Made by a program: the position numbers and the translations under genes. From contig DKKO01000001.1 of assembly GCA_002455275.1 (NCBI GenBank), positions 104,799-168,798 of the forward strand: a stretch of DNA of 64,000 nucleotides, written 5' to 3'. Under the pieces are notes generated by a model, which saw only the letters and a program-made list of their open reading frames with translations, was not told the DNA's origin and searched no databases. Numbering within the stretch: position 1 is the first letter of the stretch; each line of letters begins with the position of its first letter. Shown here one piece after another: positions 24,320-32,783 of this stretch. This DNA comes from Candidatus Saccharibacteria bacterium UBA6664 (GTDB taxonomy: Bacteria > Patescibacteriota > Saccharimonadia > Saccharimonadales > Saccharimonadaceae).

Positions 24320-24959
24320 CATCAAGTGCCGTACGAATGTCACCATAGCTGAAGCCTTGGCGTGCCAGATAGTTTAGTAGCTTTTCTTCCGAATCATATT
24401 TCGAGCGCTTTTTGTTGAGTATCTTTTGTAGCTCATCTTCGTCGTTTCGACTACTCTGCTCAAAGGCTTGTTCAATACTACCTAACGCGACGCCTTTAAC
24501 TCGCAATTCATTCATGAGCTTACGCTTGCTGCTACCTTTGGTTTGGTTGCGATGCTCTACCCAATATCGAGCAAATGCATCATCATTTATGTAACCTTTA
24601 TCTTTTAGTCGATCATACACTCTATCGGCTATTGCCTGTGATATACCCTCACGCTTTGAACCATCCTTCCTTAGACTAGGACGAGTCTTTCGCCAAAGGT
24701 AATCTTTTACCTCTTTGCTACTGTGTGGTCTCATAAGGCAATATTCAAGTGCCCGAGCATAGGTTTTGCCAAACTGACTTTCATCCAACAATTCGGCTAA
24801 GTTCTCTTCGGTGTATTCCTTGCCAATTCGAACACCAAGCTCACCTACCTGATATACATCTAACGAAAAAGCGTACTTTCCATCTATCGACACATTTACA
24901 CGATCTTTGTTTTTTGCTTGAAGAGATATGTCCGTAATTTTCACTGCCATCCTCTTCAC
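24300..24959 (-). CDS. recX: RecA regulator RecX
   Basis: 219-aa helical-repeat protein that modulates RecA filaments. Family marks are ALEYCLMRPHSSKEVKDYLWRK, YINDDAFARYWVEHR, and the GSSKRKLMNELRVKGV and LLNYLARQGFSYGDI helices. It lies 16 nt downstream of recA on the same strand, the usual recA-recX order. Confidence 0.92.
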   Translation of the reverse strand: MKRMAVKITDISLQAKNKDRVNVSIDGKYAFSLDVYQVGELGVRIGKEYTEENLAELLDESQFGKTYARALEYCLMRPHSSKEVKDYLWRKTRPSLRKDGSKREGISQAIADRVYDRLKDKGYINDDAFARYWVEHRNQTKGSSKRKLMNELRVKGVALGSIEQAFEQSSRNDEDELQKILNKKRSKYDSEEKLLNYLARQGFSYGDIRTALDVTHEGE

Positions 24960-24975
24960 TCGCTACCCGGTTGTA

Positions 24976-26010
24976 TTATTCAGACTCAGCAACTTGCTTA
25001 CGAACTTCTTTCTCAATTTCGTCGAGAACCTTTGGATTTTCTTTCAAGTAAACTTTCACCGCTTCTCGGCCTTGACCAATTTTTCCATCTTTGTAATCAA
25101 ACCAAGCACCTGATTTACCAACAATTGCTTTTTCAACAGCTAGGTCGAGTACATCGCCTGTGCGCGAGATTCCCTCGTTGTACATGATATCAAATTCGGC
25201 AGTTCTAAATGGCGGTGCGATCTTATTTTTTACCACCTTCACTTTTGTTCGGTTTCCAATGATGTCTTCTCCAACTTTTAGCTGGCCAATTCGTCGAATA
25301 TCAAGTCGTACAGATGCATAGAACTTTAGTGCATTACCACCAGTAGTCGTCTCAGGGTTTCCAAACATTACACCAATCTTCATACGAATTTGGTTAATAA
25401 AGATAACTGTCGCCTTTGATTTATTAATGATACCCGTGAGCTTACGTAGTGCTTGACTCATTAGTCGGGCTTGCAATCCCATGTGGCTATCGCCCATATC
25501 ACCGTCAATTTCTGCTTGTGGCACAAGAGCCGCAACCGAGTCGACAACTATTAAATCTACTGCGTTTGAACGCACGAGAGTTTCTGCAATTTCAAGTGCT
25601 TGCTCGCCATTATCAGGCTGGCTAACCAGTAGATTTTCGGTATCAACTCCTAGCTTTTTCGCATAGGCTGGGTCGAGCGCGTGTTCAGCGTCAATAAATG
25701 CTGCCGTGCCGCCCTGCTTTTGAATCTCAGCAATCGCATGCAAGGTTAGGGTAGTCTTACCAGAGCTTTCAGGTCCGTAAATTTCAATAATTCGGCCTTT
25801 TGGATAACCGCCACCAAGTGCCAAGTCAAGACTCAGCGCACCACTAGGCAAAAGTTCGATGTCAACTTTCTTTGCTTCTCCAAGCTTCATGATTGAACCA
25901 TCACCAAATTGCTTGGTGATTTGGTCCATCGCTAGGCCAAGTGCTTTCATTTTTCCTTCATTGTCAGGTTTTTCTGTCGAAACTGGATCTTTAGCAGCCT
26001 TTTTTGCCAT
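24976..26010 (-). CDS. recA: Recombinase RecA
   Basis: 344-aa strand-exchange ATPase. Walker A is GPESSGKTT, and the block beginning DGDMGDSHMGLQARLMSQ is L1-proximal. NQIRMKIGVMFGNPETTTGGNALKFYASVRLDIRR is present, split here only by normal numbering. The C-terminal tail is acidic. Start ATG 26010 has AGAGGAAAT upstream, and TATAAT at 26038-26043 gives a leader of about 20 nt. It heads recA-recX. No LexA-type box is seen. Confidence 0.97.
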   Translation of the reverse strand: MAKKAAKDPVSTEKPDNEGKMKALGLAMDQITKQFGDGSIMKLGEAKKVDIELLPSGALSLDLALGGGYPKGRIIEIYGPESSGKTTLTLHAIAEIQKQGGTAAFIDAEHALDPAYAKKLGVDTENLLVSQPDNGEQALEIAETLVRSNAVDLIVVDSVAALVPQAEIDGDMGDSHMGLQARLMSQALRKLTGIINKSKATVIFINQIRMKIGVMFGNPETTTGGNALKFYASVRLDIRRIGQLKVGEDIIGNRTKVKVVKNKIAPPFRTAEFDIMYNEGISRTGDVLDLAVEKAIVGKSGAWFDYKDGKIGQGREAVKVYLKENPKVLDEIEKEVRKQVAESE

Positions 26011-26037
26011 ACTATTTCCTCTCTTGGTTATATTCTC

Positions 26038-26060
26038 ATTATACGGTATTTTGCTATAAT
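26038..26060. promoter_or_regulatory. Divergent -10 boxes of recA and the pilin gene
   Basis: Minus-strand TATAAT (26038-26043) serves recA with a conventional leader. Plus-strand TGCTATAAT (hexamer 26055-26060) ends 7 nt before the pilin ATG and predicts a leaderless transcript. Confidence 0.6.
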
Positions 26061-26067
26061 TAATCTA

Positions 26068-26451
26068 ATGAAAGCTCGTGGTTTTACTATTATTGAACTG
26101 CTGTTCATCACTGTTGTACTTATCGCTGTTGGTGCATTATTTTGGACGCAAAAAAACAACATTGAAGTTGCCGCGCGCGATGACAAACGTAAAATTGCCA
26201 TCAATTCAATGTACTACTCTCTGGAAGAAATCTTTCACAAGCAAAGTGGTTACTATCCAATGGAGTTAACACCTGAGACCTTGCCGTCGGTAGACAAGAA
26301 ACTGTTTACTGATCCGAGAGGCATCCAGCTAGGCAAGGGTGGCTCTGACTATCGTTACGAGCCATCAAACTGCACCGACGACAAGTGTCAGTCATACACC
26401 CTCCGTGCGAATCTTGAAAACGAAGCAGATTACGTAAAAACAAATCGCTAG
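26068..26451 (+). CDS. Type IV pilin-like protein
   Basis: 127 aa with a class III prepilin signature at the N-terminus (KARGFTIIELL): a short positive leader, Gly, Phe, then Glu at +5 of the mature form. A single hydrophobic helix follows (about 6-28). The globular part has two cysteines, 6 apart (NCTDDKC). The leader peptidase would cut after Gly5. It is likely a pilus subunit for the machine encoded 5 kb upstream. Stop abuts the convergent bPH2 gene. Confidence 0.9.
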   Translation: MKARGFTIIELLFITVVLIAVGALFWTQKNNIEVAARDDKRKIAINSMYYSLEEIFHKQSGYYPMELTPETLPSVDKKLFTDPRGIQLGKGGSDYRYEPSNCTDDKCQSYTLRANLENEADYVKTNR

Positions 26452-27270
26452 TTAATTTTCGTACGGATCTACCGGACGGCCGTTTTTGAATGATTCAATT
26501 GCATTATTTAACACGGCAACTTGGTTGCGAGGACTTGCCACGTATGAAAATCGATAGGTCGTTTCTTCACCTTCAGTACTTAATCGAATCGTACCATAAT
26601 TAAGAATCGTTTGGAGAAAACCTGACTGACGAAAGCTCGCATCTTCAATACTACCAAGACTAACGGTCTGCTCGTGACGAGAAAATACACTATGTTGAAT
26701 TTCTTGTACTACGCTTTCATTAGTCATGTAAAACTGGTTTTGCAAATATACCCACACGGCAATAAAACCACCGGCAGCTGTAAGTATCATTAGTAATACT
26801 ATAGGCCACAGTACAACATCGAAACTTGGCAGAGTTGCCACAGCAGTCTCTGGTGAGGCAGGGTACAAAATAAGCACAATCATTTGAACTATCAAAAGCA
26901 ATGCTGTAGCGCCAACAGGTATAAGTAACCCAATCGGGTGGCGCTTTATGTCCAAAATAACAAACTCGCCTTCGCTGAGGTTAAGATGTGGGTAACGCTT
27001 TTTTGAATCTATCGAACGCTGCTGTATGTCTTCAGACAAAGGCTTATTGGCTGGCTCAACAGCTCTCGTGGCATGGACAACGTGCGGTTCATTAGAGTAC
27101 TGAGCACGAAGCTGAGGGTCATAATTCTGTCCTGATACTTCTTGGGGTGCTGCAGTTACATGAGATGAAGGCATTGCCTCTTGGTTCGACTGAGGAGTCA
27201 CAACCTGAGGAGCCGCGTAAAGCGGTCTACCATTAGCGTCGTAGGCAACTGGTTTATTTGGATCTTCCAT
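26452..27270 (-). CDS. bPH2-domain membrane protein
   Basis: 272 aa. A ~95-residue disordered Pro/Gln-rich N-terminus precedes two membrane helices (about 114-137 and 150-175) and a bacterial pleckstrin-like domain (about 180-255, with YMTNESVVQEIQHSVFSRHEQTV and IGSIEDASFRQS-like blocks). Such YdbS/YdbT-like proteins have unclear envelope roles. -10 box 8 nt before the ATG, no Shine-Dalgarno. Confidence 0.8.
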   Translation of the reverse strand: MEDPNKPVAYDANGRPLYAAPQVVTPQSNQEAMPSSHVTAAPQEVSGQNYDPQLRAQYSNEPHVVHATRAVEPANKPLSEDIQQRSIDSKKRYPHLNLSEGEFVILDIKRHPIGLLIPVGATALLLIVQMIVLILYPASPETAVATLPSFDVVLWPIVLLMILTAAGGFIAVWVYLQNQFYMTNESVVQEIQHSVFSRHEQTVSLGSIEDASFRQSGFLQTILNYGTIRLSTEGEETTYRFSYVASPRNQVAVLNNAIESFKNGRPVDPYEN

Positions 27271-27278
27271 GTCTTTTT

Positions 27279-27284
27279 AGTATA
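27279..27284 (-). promoter_or_regulatory. Extended -10 box of the bPH2 gene (leaderless)
   Basis: Minus-strand TGTTATACT, then 8 nt, then ATG. No Shine-Dalgarno. Confidence 0.6.
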
Positions 27285-27290
27285 ACAAAC

Positions 27291-28310
27291 CTACGTATCG
27301 TTTAATCGTGATGAACGCCCGACGTGTTTGTGAGCTTTTGGCGTTGCTTTTCTTCCTCGAGGAGTTCGTTCAATAAAACCTATCTGTAGTAAGTATGGTT
27401 CATAGAAATCTTCTATCGTAGTTGGCTCGTCACCTGTAAGTGCTGCGATTGTATTCAAACCCACTGGCTCGCTACCATAATTTTCAATCATGCTCATAAG
27501 CATGTGTCGATCTGCAGGGTCTAGCCCCAATTCATCAATCTCCATCAACTCCAAAGCCTTTGTTGTCATTAGCGTATCTATGATTCCGTCACCATTCACA
27601 TCAGCGTAGTCTCGCACTCGCTTAAGTAGGCGATTGGCGATACGTGGCGTGAGGCGTGCACGTGAAGAAAGCAGTTTAGCAGATTCTGGTTTTATTGGTG
27701 CATTTAGAATCTTTGCCGCTCGGGTGATAATTTGAGCAATTTCGTCCGTCGTATAAAACTCTAAGCGATATAAGTGCCCGAATCGGTCACGAAGTGGGGC
27801 GGCTAGGCTGCCAGTTCTTGTGGTGGCACCAATAACGGTGAACTTTGGCAAATCAAGGCGCACGCTTCGAGCGGCCGGACCTTTACCAATAACAATATCT
27901 AGCTTGTAATCTTCCATCGCGCTGTACAACACTTCTTCTACTGCCCTTCCAAGCCGATGGATTTCGTCAATAAACAGAATGTCGCCATCACTCAAGTTTG
28001 TCAAAATACTTGCGAGATCGCCGGCGCGCTCAATCGCTGGACCACTAGTAACTCGCAAACCGACGCCCATTTCGTTGGCAATTACTGTTGCCATCGTCGT
28101 CTTACCTAAACCAGGAGGCCCGTATAGCAGTACGTGATCGATTGGCTCGCTGCGCTTCTTCGCGGCATCAATCGCGAGTTTTAGATTTTTCTTTAAGCGC
28201 TCTTGCCCGATATACTCGTTAAAATTCTGCGGCCGCAAGGTAACTTCAATCCGCTGCTCCTCAGCATCATCCTCATCAATCGTTGTCGTGACTATTCTAT
28301 CAATTGCCAT
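27291..28310 (-). CDS. ruvB: Holliday junction helicase RuvB
   Basis: 339-aa AAA+ motor for branch migration. Walker A is GPPGLGKTT, Walker B is DILFIDEIHRL, sensor 1 is GATTRTG and the arginine finger region is PLRDRFGH. A C-terminal winged helix ends RTPRGRKAT. ATG overlaps the upstream stop by 1 nt. Last gene of a ruvA-(NIF3-like)-ruvB operon. Confidence 0.97.
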   Translation of the reverse strand: MAIDRIVTTTIDEDDAEEQRIEVTLRPQNFNEYIGQERLKKNLKLAIDAAKKRSEPIDHVLLYGPPGLGKTTMATVIANEMGVGLRVTSGPAIERAGDLASILTNLSDGDILFIDEIHRLGRAVEEVLYSAMEDYKLDIVIGKGPAARSVRLDLPKFTVIGATTRTGSLAAPLRDRFGHLYRLEFYTTDEIAQIITRAAKILNAPIKPESAKLLSSRARLTPRIANRLLKRVRDYADVNGDGIIDTLMTTKALELMEIDELGLDPADRHMLMSMIENYGSEPVGLNTIAALTGDEPTTIEDFYEPYLLQIGFIERTPRGRKATPKAHKHVGRSSRLNDT

Positions 28311-28642
28311 TACAAATCATCCTCGTTGATAAGTGCAATTATTTCAACAGGCACTTCCTCATATGGATGAACTCTTTTTAAAGCCCTTACAACCGTCTTG
28401 GCTAGGCTTCTCTCGCACACAACTTCAACTCTCTCTTCCGCTACCTCTTCCGCCTGCCCCGGCTTACCAATTGTGGGATGTGCGTTATTTGATGCAAGAA
28501 ATCTACCTGTGCCGCTACTAGAAAAGCTGCAAAAACTGTATTCGCCCAGTCTCCCCGCCCCAGCTTCTCCAACTGCCTGACGAAGCTTTTCGGCGGCATC
28601 ATGTGGTACGTAAGTAATGATTTTAATCATTTCAGCACTCAT
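28310..28642 (-). CDS. NIF3/YqfO-like small domain protein
   Basis: 110 aa. It resembles the PII/CutA-like insert of YqfO-type NIF3 proteins, which also exists alone: KIITYVPHDAAEKLRQAVGEAGAGRLGEYSFCSFS at the start and HPYEEVPVEIIAL at the end. Function in the family is unsettled. It is coupled at both ends (ATGA with ruvA, TAATG with ruvB), so it is made together with the RuvAB machine. Confidence 0.75.
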   Translation of the reverse strand: MSAEMIKIITYVPHDAAEKLRQAVGEAGAGRLGEYSFCSFSSSGTGRFLASNNAHPTIGKPGQAEEVAEERVEVVCERSLAKTVVRALKRVHPYEEVPVEIIALINEDDL

Positions 28643-29208
28643 GATTTAAGTGCCTTTCTAACACGCTCACTGGTTGAAAGTGAGCCATCTATGTTCTCTA
28701 GCATTTTACTTGCATCCGCGAGCGTATAACCAAGTGCCATCAAGGCCTCTAGCGCTTCGTCGCTGGTATTGAGTTCGGTTTGCACTGCACCAGAGCTGTA
28801 GTGTGTTGGCAAACCAACTTTATCACTCAAATCTACCACCACTCTATCGGCTGTTTTTCTGCCCACTCCTGCCGCTTTAGCGACGAACGCGCTATCACTA
28901 TGTGCTATGGCGTTTCGTACGACCTGCGCGTTTCCAAGGCTCAAAATCGCCAACGCCGCTTTCGGACCAACACCCTGCACCGTAATTAACATCTCAAATA
29001 ATTTTTTTGCGGCGAGGCTACTAAAACCATACAGGTCTTGTGATTGTTCACGTATGTGGTGGTAGGTGTAAAGCTTTACGGTTTCTTGTAAAGACGTTTG
29101 CTCGTAGTCTTCTAGAGCCACCTGTACCTCATAGCCTATCCCACTAACGTCAACAATCACTGAGCCAGCAAATTTTTCAACAACTGTGCCAAAAACATGC
29201 GCTATCAT
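28639..29208 (-). CDS. ruvA: Holliday junction-binding protein RuvA
   Basis: 189 aa. The OB fold is at the N-terminus (IAHVFGTVVEKFAGSVIVDVSGIGYEV). The tandem helix-hairpin-helix region has GVGPKAALAILS and GVGRKTADRVVVDL. The C-terminal RuvB-binding domain has EALMALGYTLADASKML. Its ATG overlaps the stop of a 26-codon upstream frame (ATGA). Confidence 0.96.
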   Translation of the reverse strand: MIAHVFGTVVEKFAGSVIVDVSGIGYEVQVALEDYEQTSLQETVKLYTYHHIREQSQDLYGFSSLAAKKLFEMLITVQGVGPKAALAILSLGNAQVVRNAIAHSDSAFVAKAAGVGRKTADRVVVDLSDKVGLPTHYSSGAVQTELNTSDEALEALMALGYTLADASKMLENIDGSLSTSERVRKALKS

Positions 29209-29285
29209 TTCCAGCTTCTCCCCCGAATAATTGCAGCAATTCCAACCATGATGATTAACAGTACTATACCAAGCTGTGCTTTCAT
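29205..29285 (-). CDS. 26-residue hydrophobic peptide upstream of ruvA
   Basis: Very short frame: MKAQLGIVLLIIMVGIAAII followed by RGRSWK. It is a single membrane helix with a positive tail. Its TGA overlaps the ruvA ATG as ATGA, and a GATAAT box lies 6 nt before its ATG, matching the leaderless pattern of neighbouring genes. It could be a coupling or leader peptide for ruvA, or a small membrane protein in its own right. Confidence 0.5.
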   Translation of the reverse strand: MKAQLGIVLLIIMVGIAAIIRGRSWK

Positions 29286-29291
29286 AGCACC

Positions 29292-29297
29292 ATTATC
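29292..29297 (-). promoter_or_regulatory. -10 box for the 26-codon frame and ruv operon
   Basis: Minus-strand TGAGATAAT ends 6 nt before the short frame's ATG. No other promoter is evident for ruvA. Confidence 0.45.
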
Positions 29298-29319
29298 TCA
29301 TATTACGTCGTAGTCGCCT

Positions 29320-31617
29320 TCACAGTTGGTCTTCTGAGCAGCCCACAGCATTCACAGTCGCCCCAACCGCTGTGTTCGGACACTGATCAATGTCATCTGT
29401 TACACCGTCTGAATCAGCATCATCACCTTCTACACAATTCGGGTCATTAGCTGCTAAATCTTCCTTGCCGGGAACACTACACATATCAACCACACAGTTT
29501 TCATCGTCAGCGGTAAGATCTTCCTTACCTACAACAGTACACATTGCCGTTTCTTCATCTTTTTTAGGGTTGTCTTTTTTCTTATCAGGCACGTTACAAC
29601 TTTCTTTTGGTTGTGCAGACGCTAGGAAATATTCATTAAAAGTACCTGAGCCTGCTTTGTTGGCCTTTTTACCGTTACTACAAACAAGTAGTTTTACAAT
29701 TCCCGCAGGCTGCTTGAATGCTTCGTTTGACGTGCCGTCCAAGACAGATTGCATAAAGCTTCGCCAAATTGGCCCTGCCATGCTTGAGCCACCATTGTAC
29801 ATTGCTACGTTGTCGTTGTTTCCTACCCATGCACCAGCCGCAATGCTTGGTGTGTAGCCTATAGTCCATGCGTCTTTCGCATCGTCGGTAGTTCCTGTCT
29901 TCACCGCCACCGTATGGCCAGAAACTGTCAGTGAACTCCCAAAAATTGGTGCCCGTGCGTTATTGTCTGAAAGAATGTTAGATATTAGAAACGCACCTTG
30001 TTCACTTACGCCACGTTCGCTTGTTTTGTCTTCAGTAAAAATTGTTTCGTCAAATTTGTTATCGATTTTATCGATAATCGAGGTGTTGTAATGCTCACCC
30101 TGATTTGCAAAGCCCGCGTACGCATTGGTCATTTCTTCGAGTGGAATTTCGCCCGATCCAAGTGCCAATGGTAAGCCATAGTCCGAAGCACTACGATTTA
30201 GTGTAGTAATGCCCATTTTCTTCGCAGTTGTAATCGCTTCGTCAACGCCTAATTTTTGCATTACTTTAATTGATGGAATGTTTAACGAACGTGATAACGC
30301 ATTACGCACACTAATTGGACCGCTAAATGTTCGACTTGCGTTTTGTGGCGTGTAGCCACCAAAGTCGGTTGGTACGTCTTGAAGCACAGTAGCGGGAGTA
30401 ACCAAACCACGAGCCAGTGCTTCCGAGTAATAGATTGGCTTGAAGCTTGAACCAGGCTGACGTGGCGTAGTGACCATATTAACCATACCCCACTTCGGAT
30501 TATTGTAGTCGGCGCTACCCACAAGTGCCCGAATTTCACCAGATTTTGGATCGATTGCTACCAAGCTCGCATTGGTACCATTGTTTGCCTGAATGAAGGC
30601 CATATTACTTTGAACCGCTGCATTTGCCTTTTTCTGCATGCCAAGATCAAGTGTTGTAACAACACGATATCCAGAACGGTTAACCTTTTCTTCACCGTAT
30701 TTTTCATATAATTCGGATAGAACCATTCCAGTAAAGTGTGGTGCGCCGTTATCGATTGGGTCACGCTTCGGCGCATAATGAAGTTTTTGCTTGAGCGCAA
30801 CTTGTTTTTGAGCTTCAGTAATTTTGCCATTTTTTACCATGCGTGTGAGTACAGTATTCTGACGTTCGTACGCATACTCTTTCACACCCGAAATAGGTGA
30901 GTAGTTAGTAGGAGATGGCAAGATGCCAATCAGCATCGCACTTTCACCAACCGTTAAATTCTTCTGACTTTTGTTAAAGTAGGTTTTTGCTGCATCTTTA
31001 ATACCGAATGCTCCTTCGCCAAAATACACAGAGTTTAGGTACATCTCTAAAATTTCGTCTTTAGAATAGCGCTGCTCAATAGCTAGAGCCACTGATAGCT
31101 CTTGGTATTTACGCAAAAATGTACGCTGATCGGTCAGGACGGTATTTTTCGCGAGTTGCTGCGTTAATGTTGAGCCACCGTAGTTGTTGCCGCCGCTGAT
31201 GAAGTTCGCATACAGCGCGCCCAGTATGTTGCCCAGAGAAAAACCTGAGTGTTCATAAAAGTTCTTATCTTCTGATGCTATTACAGCTTTTTCTACGTTG
31301 TCTGAAATATCCTTTAGCTTCACTATGTCATGGTGTTTAGAACGGCCAAAGCTATATATTTGCTTACCTTTTCTATCGACTATCTCAACACCGGTATTGT
31401 TTCGGTTCATCAGACGCTCTTGATCGTCAATGTCTCGCGCAAAGTAAAGATAGGTTGCTATTGGTGTAATTATCAGAAACGCTAGTACTGGTGTCGAAAC
31501 CAGCAAAACCTGCTTCTTCCAGCCTAATCGTTTCCACCAAGCAATCTGGTGTTTAAAGGTACTTTTAAGCCCGCGAATTGGTCCACGCTTCTTAGTGTAT
31601 TTTCCCTGTCGGTACAT
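29320..31617 (-). CDS. Class A penicillin-binding protein (PBP1A-type)
   Basis: 765-aa bifunctional peptidoglycan synthase. A basic cytosolic tail precedes one membrane helix (about 38-60). The GT51 glycosyltransferase has EDKNFYEHSGFS, GGSTLTQQLAKN and a downstream helix. The transpeptidase has SSFK (Ser nucleophile), SLN and KTGTT motifs. After the enzyme core, a Cys-rich tail (about 680-765) has two near-identical units, each starting MC(T/S)V and ending NCV, and then a thrombospondin type 3 calcium-binding-like end (DADSDGVTDDIDQCPNT). -10 box 7 nt before the ATG. Confidence 0.95.
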   Translation of the reverse strand: MYRQGKYTKKRGPIRGLKSTFKHQIAWWKRLGWKKQVLLVSTPVLAFLIITPIATYLYFARDIDDQERLMNRNNTGVEIVDRKGKQIYSFGRSKHHDIVKLKDISDNVEKAVIASEDKNFYEHSGFSLGNILGALYANFISGGNNYGGSTLTQQLAKNTVLTDQRTFLRKYQELSVALAIEQRYSKDEILEMYLNSVYFGEGAFGIKDAAKTYFNKSQKNLTVGESAMLIGILPSPTNYSPISGVKEYAYERQNTVLTRMVKNGKITEAQKQVALKQKLHYAPKRDPIDNGAPHFTGMVLSELYEKYGEEKVNRSGYRVVTTLDLGMQKKANAAVQSNMAFIQANNGTNASLVAIDPKSGEIRALVGSADYNNPKWGMVNMVTTPRQPGSSFKPIYYSEALARGLVTPATVLQDVPTDFGGYTPQNASRTFSGPISVRNALSRSLNIPSIKVMQKLGVDEAITTAKKMGITTLNRSASDYGLPLALGSGEIPLEEMTNAYAGFANQGEHYNTSIIDKIDNKFDETIFTEDKTSERGVSEQGAFLISNILSDNNARAPIFGSSLTVSGHTVAVKTGTTDDAKDAWTIGYTPSIAAGAWVGNNDNVAMYNGGSSMAGPIWRSFMQSVLDGTSNEAFKQPAGIVKLLVCSNGKKANKAGSGTFNEYFLASAQPKESCNVPDKKKDNPKKDEETAMCTVVGKEDLTADDENCVVDMCSVPGKEDLAANDPNCVEGDDADSDGVTDDIDQCPNTAVGATVNAVGCSEDQL

Positions 31618-31624
31618 AGTATCT

Positions 31625-31630
31625 AGTATA
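31625..31630 (-). promoter_or_regulatory. Extended -10 box of the PBP gene (leaderless)
   Basis: Minus-strand TGCTATACT, 7 nt, ATG; no Shine-Dalgarno. Confidence 0.6.
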
Positions 31631-31711
31631 GCAAAATACTGCCTCCCTTTTCATATTTGGTGACAGCATTTTGCTTGGTTTTATCTCTGGTTCAGGCTAA
31701 ACGATACCTCG

Positions 31712-32194
31712 TTATGAGTCCATGTGTTCACCACGATCACCGCGAGGGCCACGTGCTGGCAAACCTAAGTCGCTCATTGTAATGTTTTGAGCTTCCATCC
31801 ACTTTCTCAATGCTTCCATTTTCTTGTGAATCTTTTCACGATTTGCGTCAGTTTTGTCATTATCGTGAAGTGCGTCTATCTTTTCCCATGCTGCCACAAT
31901 ATGATCGTATTGAGCTTGAGTAATTTTGCCATTACTCAACGCTTTTTTCAACGCTGTCAAACGCTCAGTTTTCATATCTTTATCGTGAGCTTCACGAGCT
32001 TCATCAAACACGGCTTGCACATCACTTTTCTTAAGATTAAATTTGCTAACTAGCTTGTCAATCAAACTGCTCATTGGGTCTGAGGATGATGACGTATCAG
32101 ACAATGCCGATGTCGTGGCACTGAGTCCAAGACCTGCCGCACCGATTGATACAACGCCACCTGCTACTAATAATGCTTGCTTCGTTTTGTTCAT
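31712..32194 (-). CDS. Exported helical protein, DUF2680-like
   Basis: 160 aa with an N-terminal hydrophobic segment (about 6-30, Ser/Ala-rich after it, signal-like). A charged helical domain follows with the pattern LVSKFNLKKSDVQAVFDEAR, then GKITQAQYDHIVAAWEK. This resembles short DUF2680-type domains (helix-hairpin with GKITQEQ-like turn). C-terminus is Arg/Gly-rich. AAGGAG lies 8 nt before the ATG. Function unknown; envelope location inferred. Confidence 0.6.
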   Translation of the reverse strand: MNKTKQALLVAGGVVSIGAAGLGLSATTSALSDTSSSSDPMSSLIDKLVSKFNLKKSDVQAVFDEAREAHDKDMKTERLTALKKALSNGKITQAQYDHIVAAWEKIDALHDNDKTDANREKIHKKMEALRKWMEAQNITMSDLGLPARGPRGDRGEHMDS

Positions 32195-32293
32195 GTCTAT
32201 ACTCCTTACTTGCGAGACTATGTGGTATTTCGTAGAGCGCGCCTACAGATGCCTACTATAGCCAAGCCACCTGACAAAACGCTGAGAGTATTT

Positions 32294-32764
32294 TTATCGA
32301 CTCATTAACTGATGAGTAATCGCTGCTGCAATTGCGTCTGCAGCATCGTCTGGTTTTGGAATTTCTTTCAAGTTTAACTGCAGGCGAACCATTTCCTGCA
32401 CCTGTTTTTTATCAGCCTTGCCATAGCCGGTAAGGCTTTGTTTTATTTGCATTGGCGTATATTCAGCAATGGCCAGTTTGGCTTTACGGCCTGCCAGCAT
32501 AGCAACACCGCGCGCATGCGATACGCTCATGGCTGTCGTAACGTTTCTAGCAAAAAATAGATGTTCGATACTCATTACATCTGGCTTTGTTTCTGCAATA
32601 ATTTCGGTTAGGCCATCAAAAATTTCTTCCAGACGCTCATCGAGTGGCGTGTGAGCAGGTGTACGAATCACGCCTGCTGTAACCAGCTTGCTTTTGCCCG
32701 CCACAACATCAATTACCCCAAATCCCAATATGCCCGTGCCAGGGTCGATCCCGATTATTCTCAT
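32294..32764 (-). CDS. ruvC: Holliday junction resolvase RuvC
   Basis: 156-aa endonuclease. The acidic residues are visible: Asp in GIDPGTGILGFG, Glu in SIEHLFFARN, and the Asp pair in KPDDAADAIAAAI. It follows yebC by 19 nt on the same strand but has its own TATACT 6 nt before the ATG. Confidence 0.96.
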   Translation of the reverse strand: MRIIGIDPGTGILGFGVIDVVAGKSKLVTAGVIRTPAHTPLDERLEEIFDGLTEIIAETKPDVMSIEHLFFARNVTTAMSVSHARGVAMLAGRKAKLAIAEYTPMQIKQSLTGYGKADKKQVQEMVRLQLNLKEIPKPDDAADAIAAAITHQLMSR

Positions 32765-32770
32765 GTTGTT

Positions 32771-32776
32771 AGTATA
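32771..32776 (-). promoter_or_regulatory. -10 box of ruvC (leaderless)
   Basis: Minus-strand TATACT, 6 nt, ATG. It sits in the 19-nt gap after yebC, so ruvC can be transcribed alone. Confidence 0.55.
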
Positions 32777-32783
32777 CGCCTTA

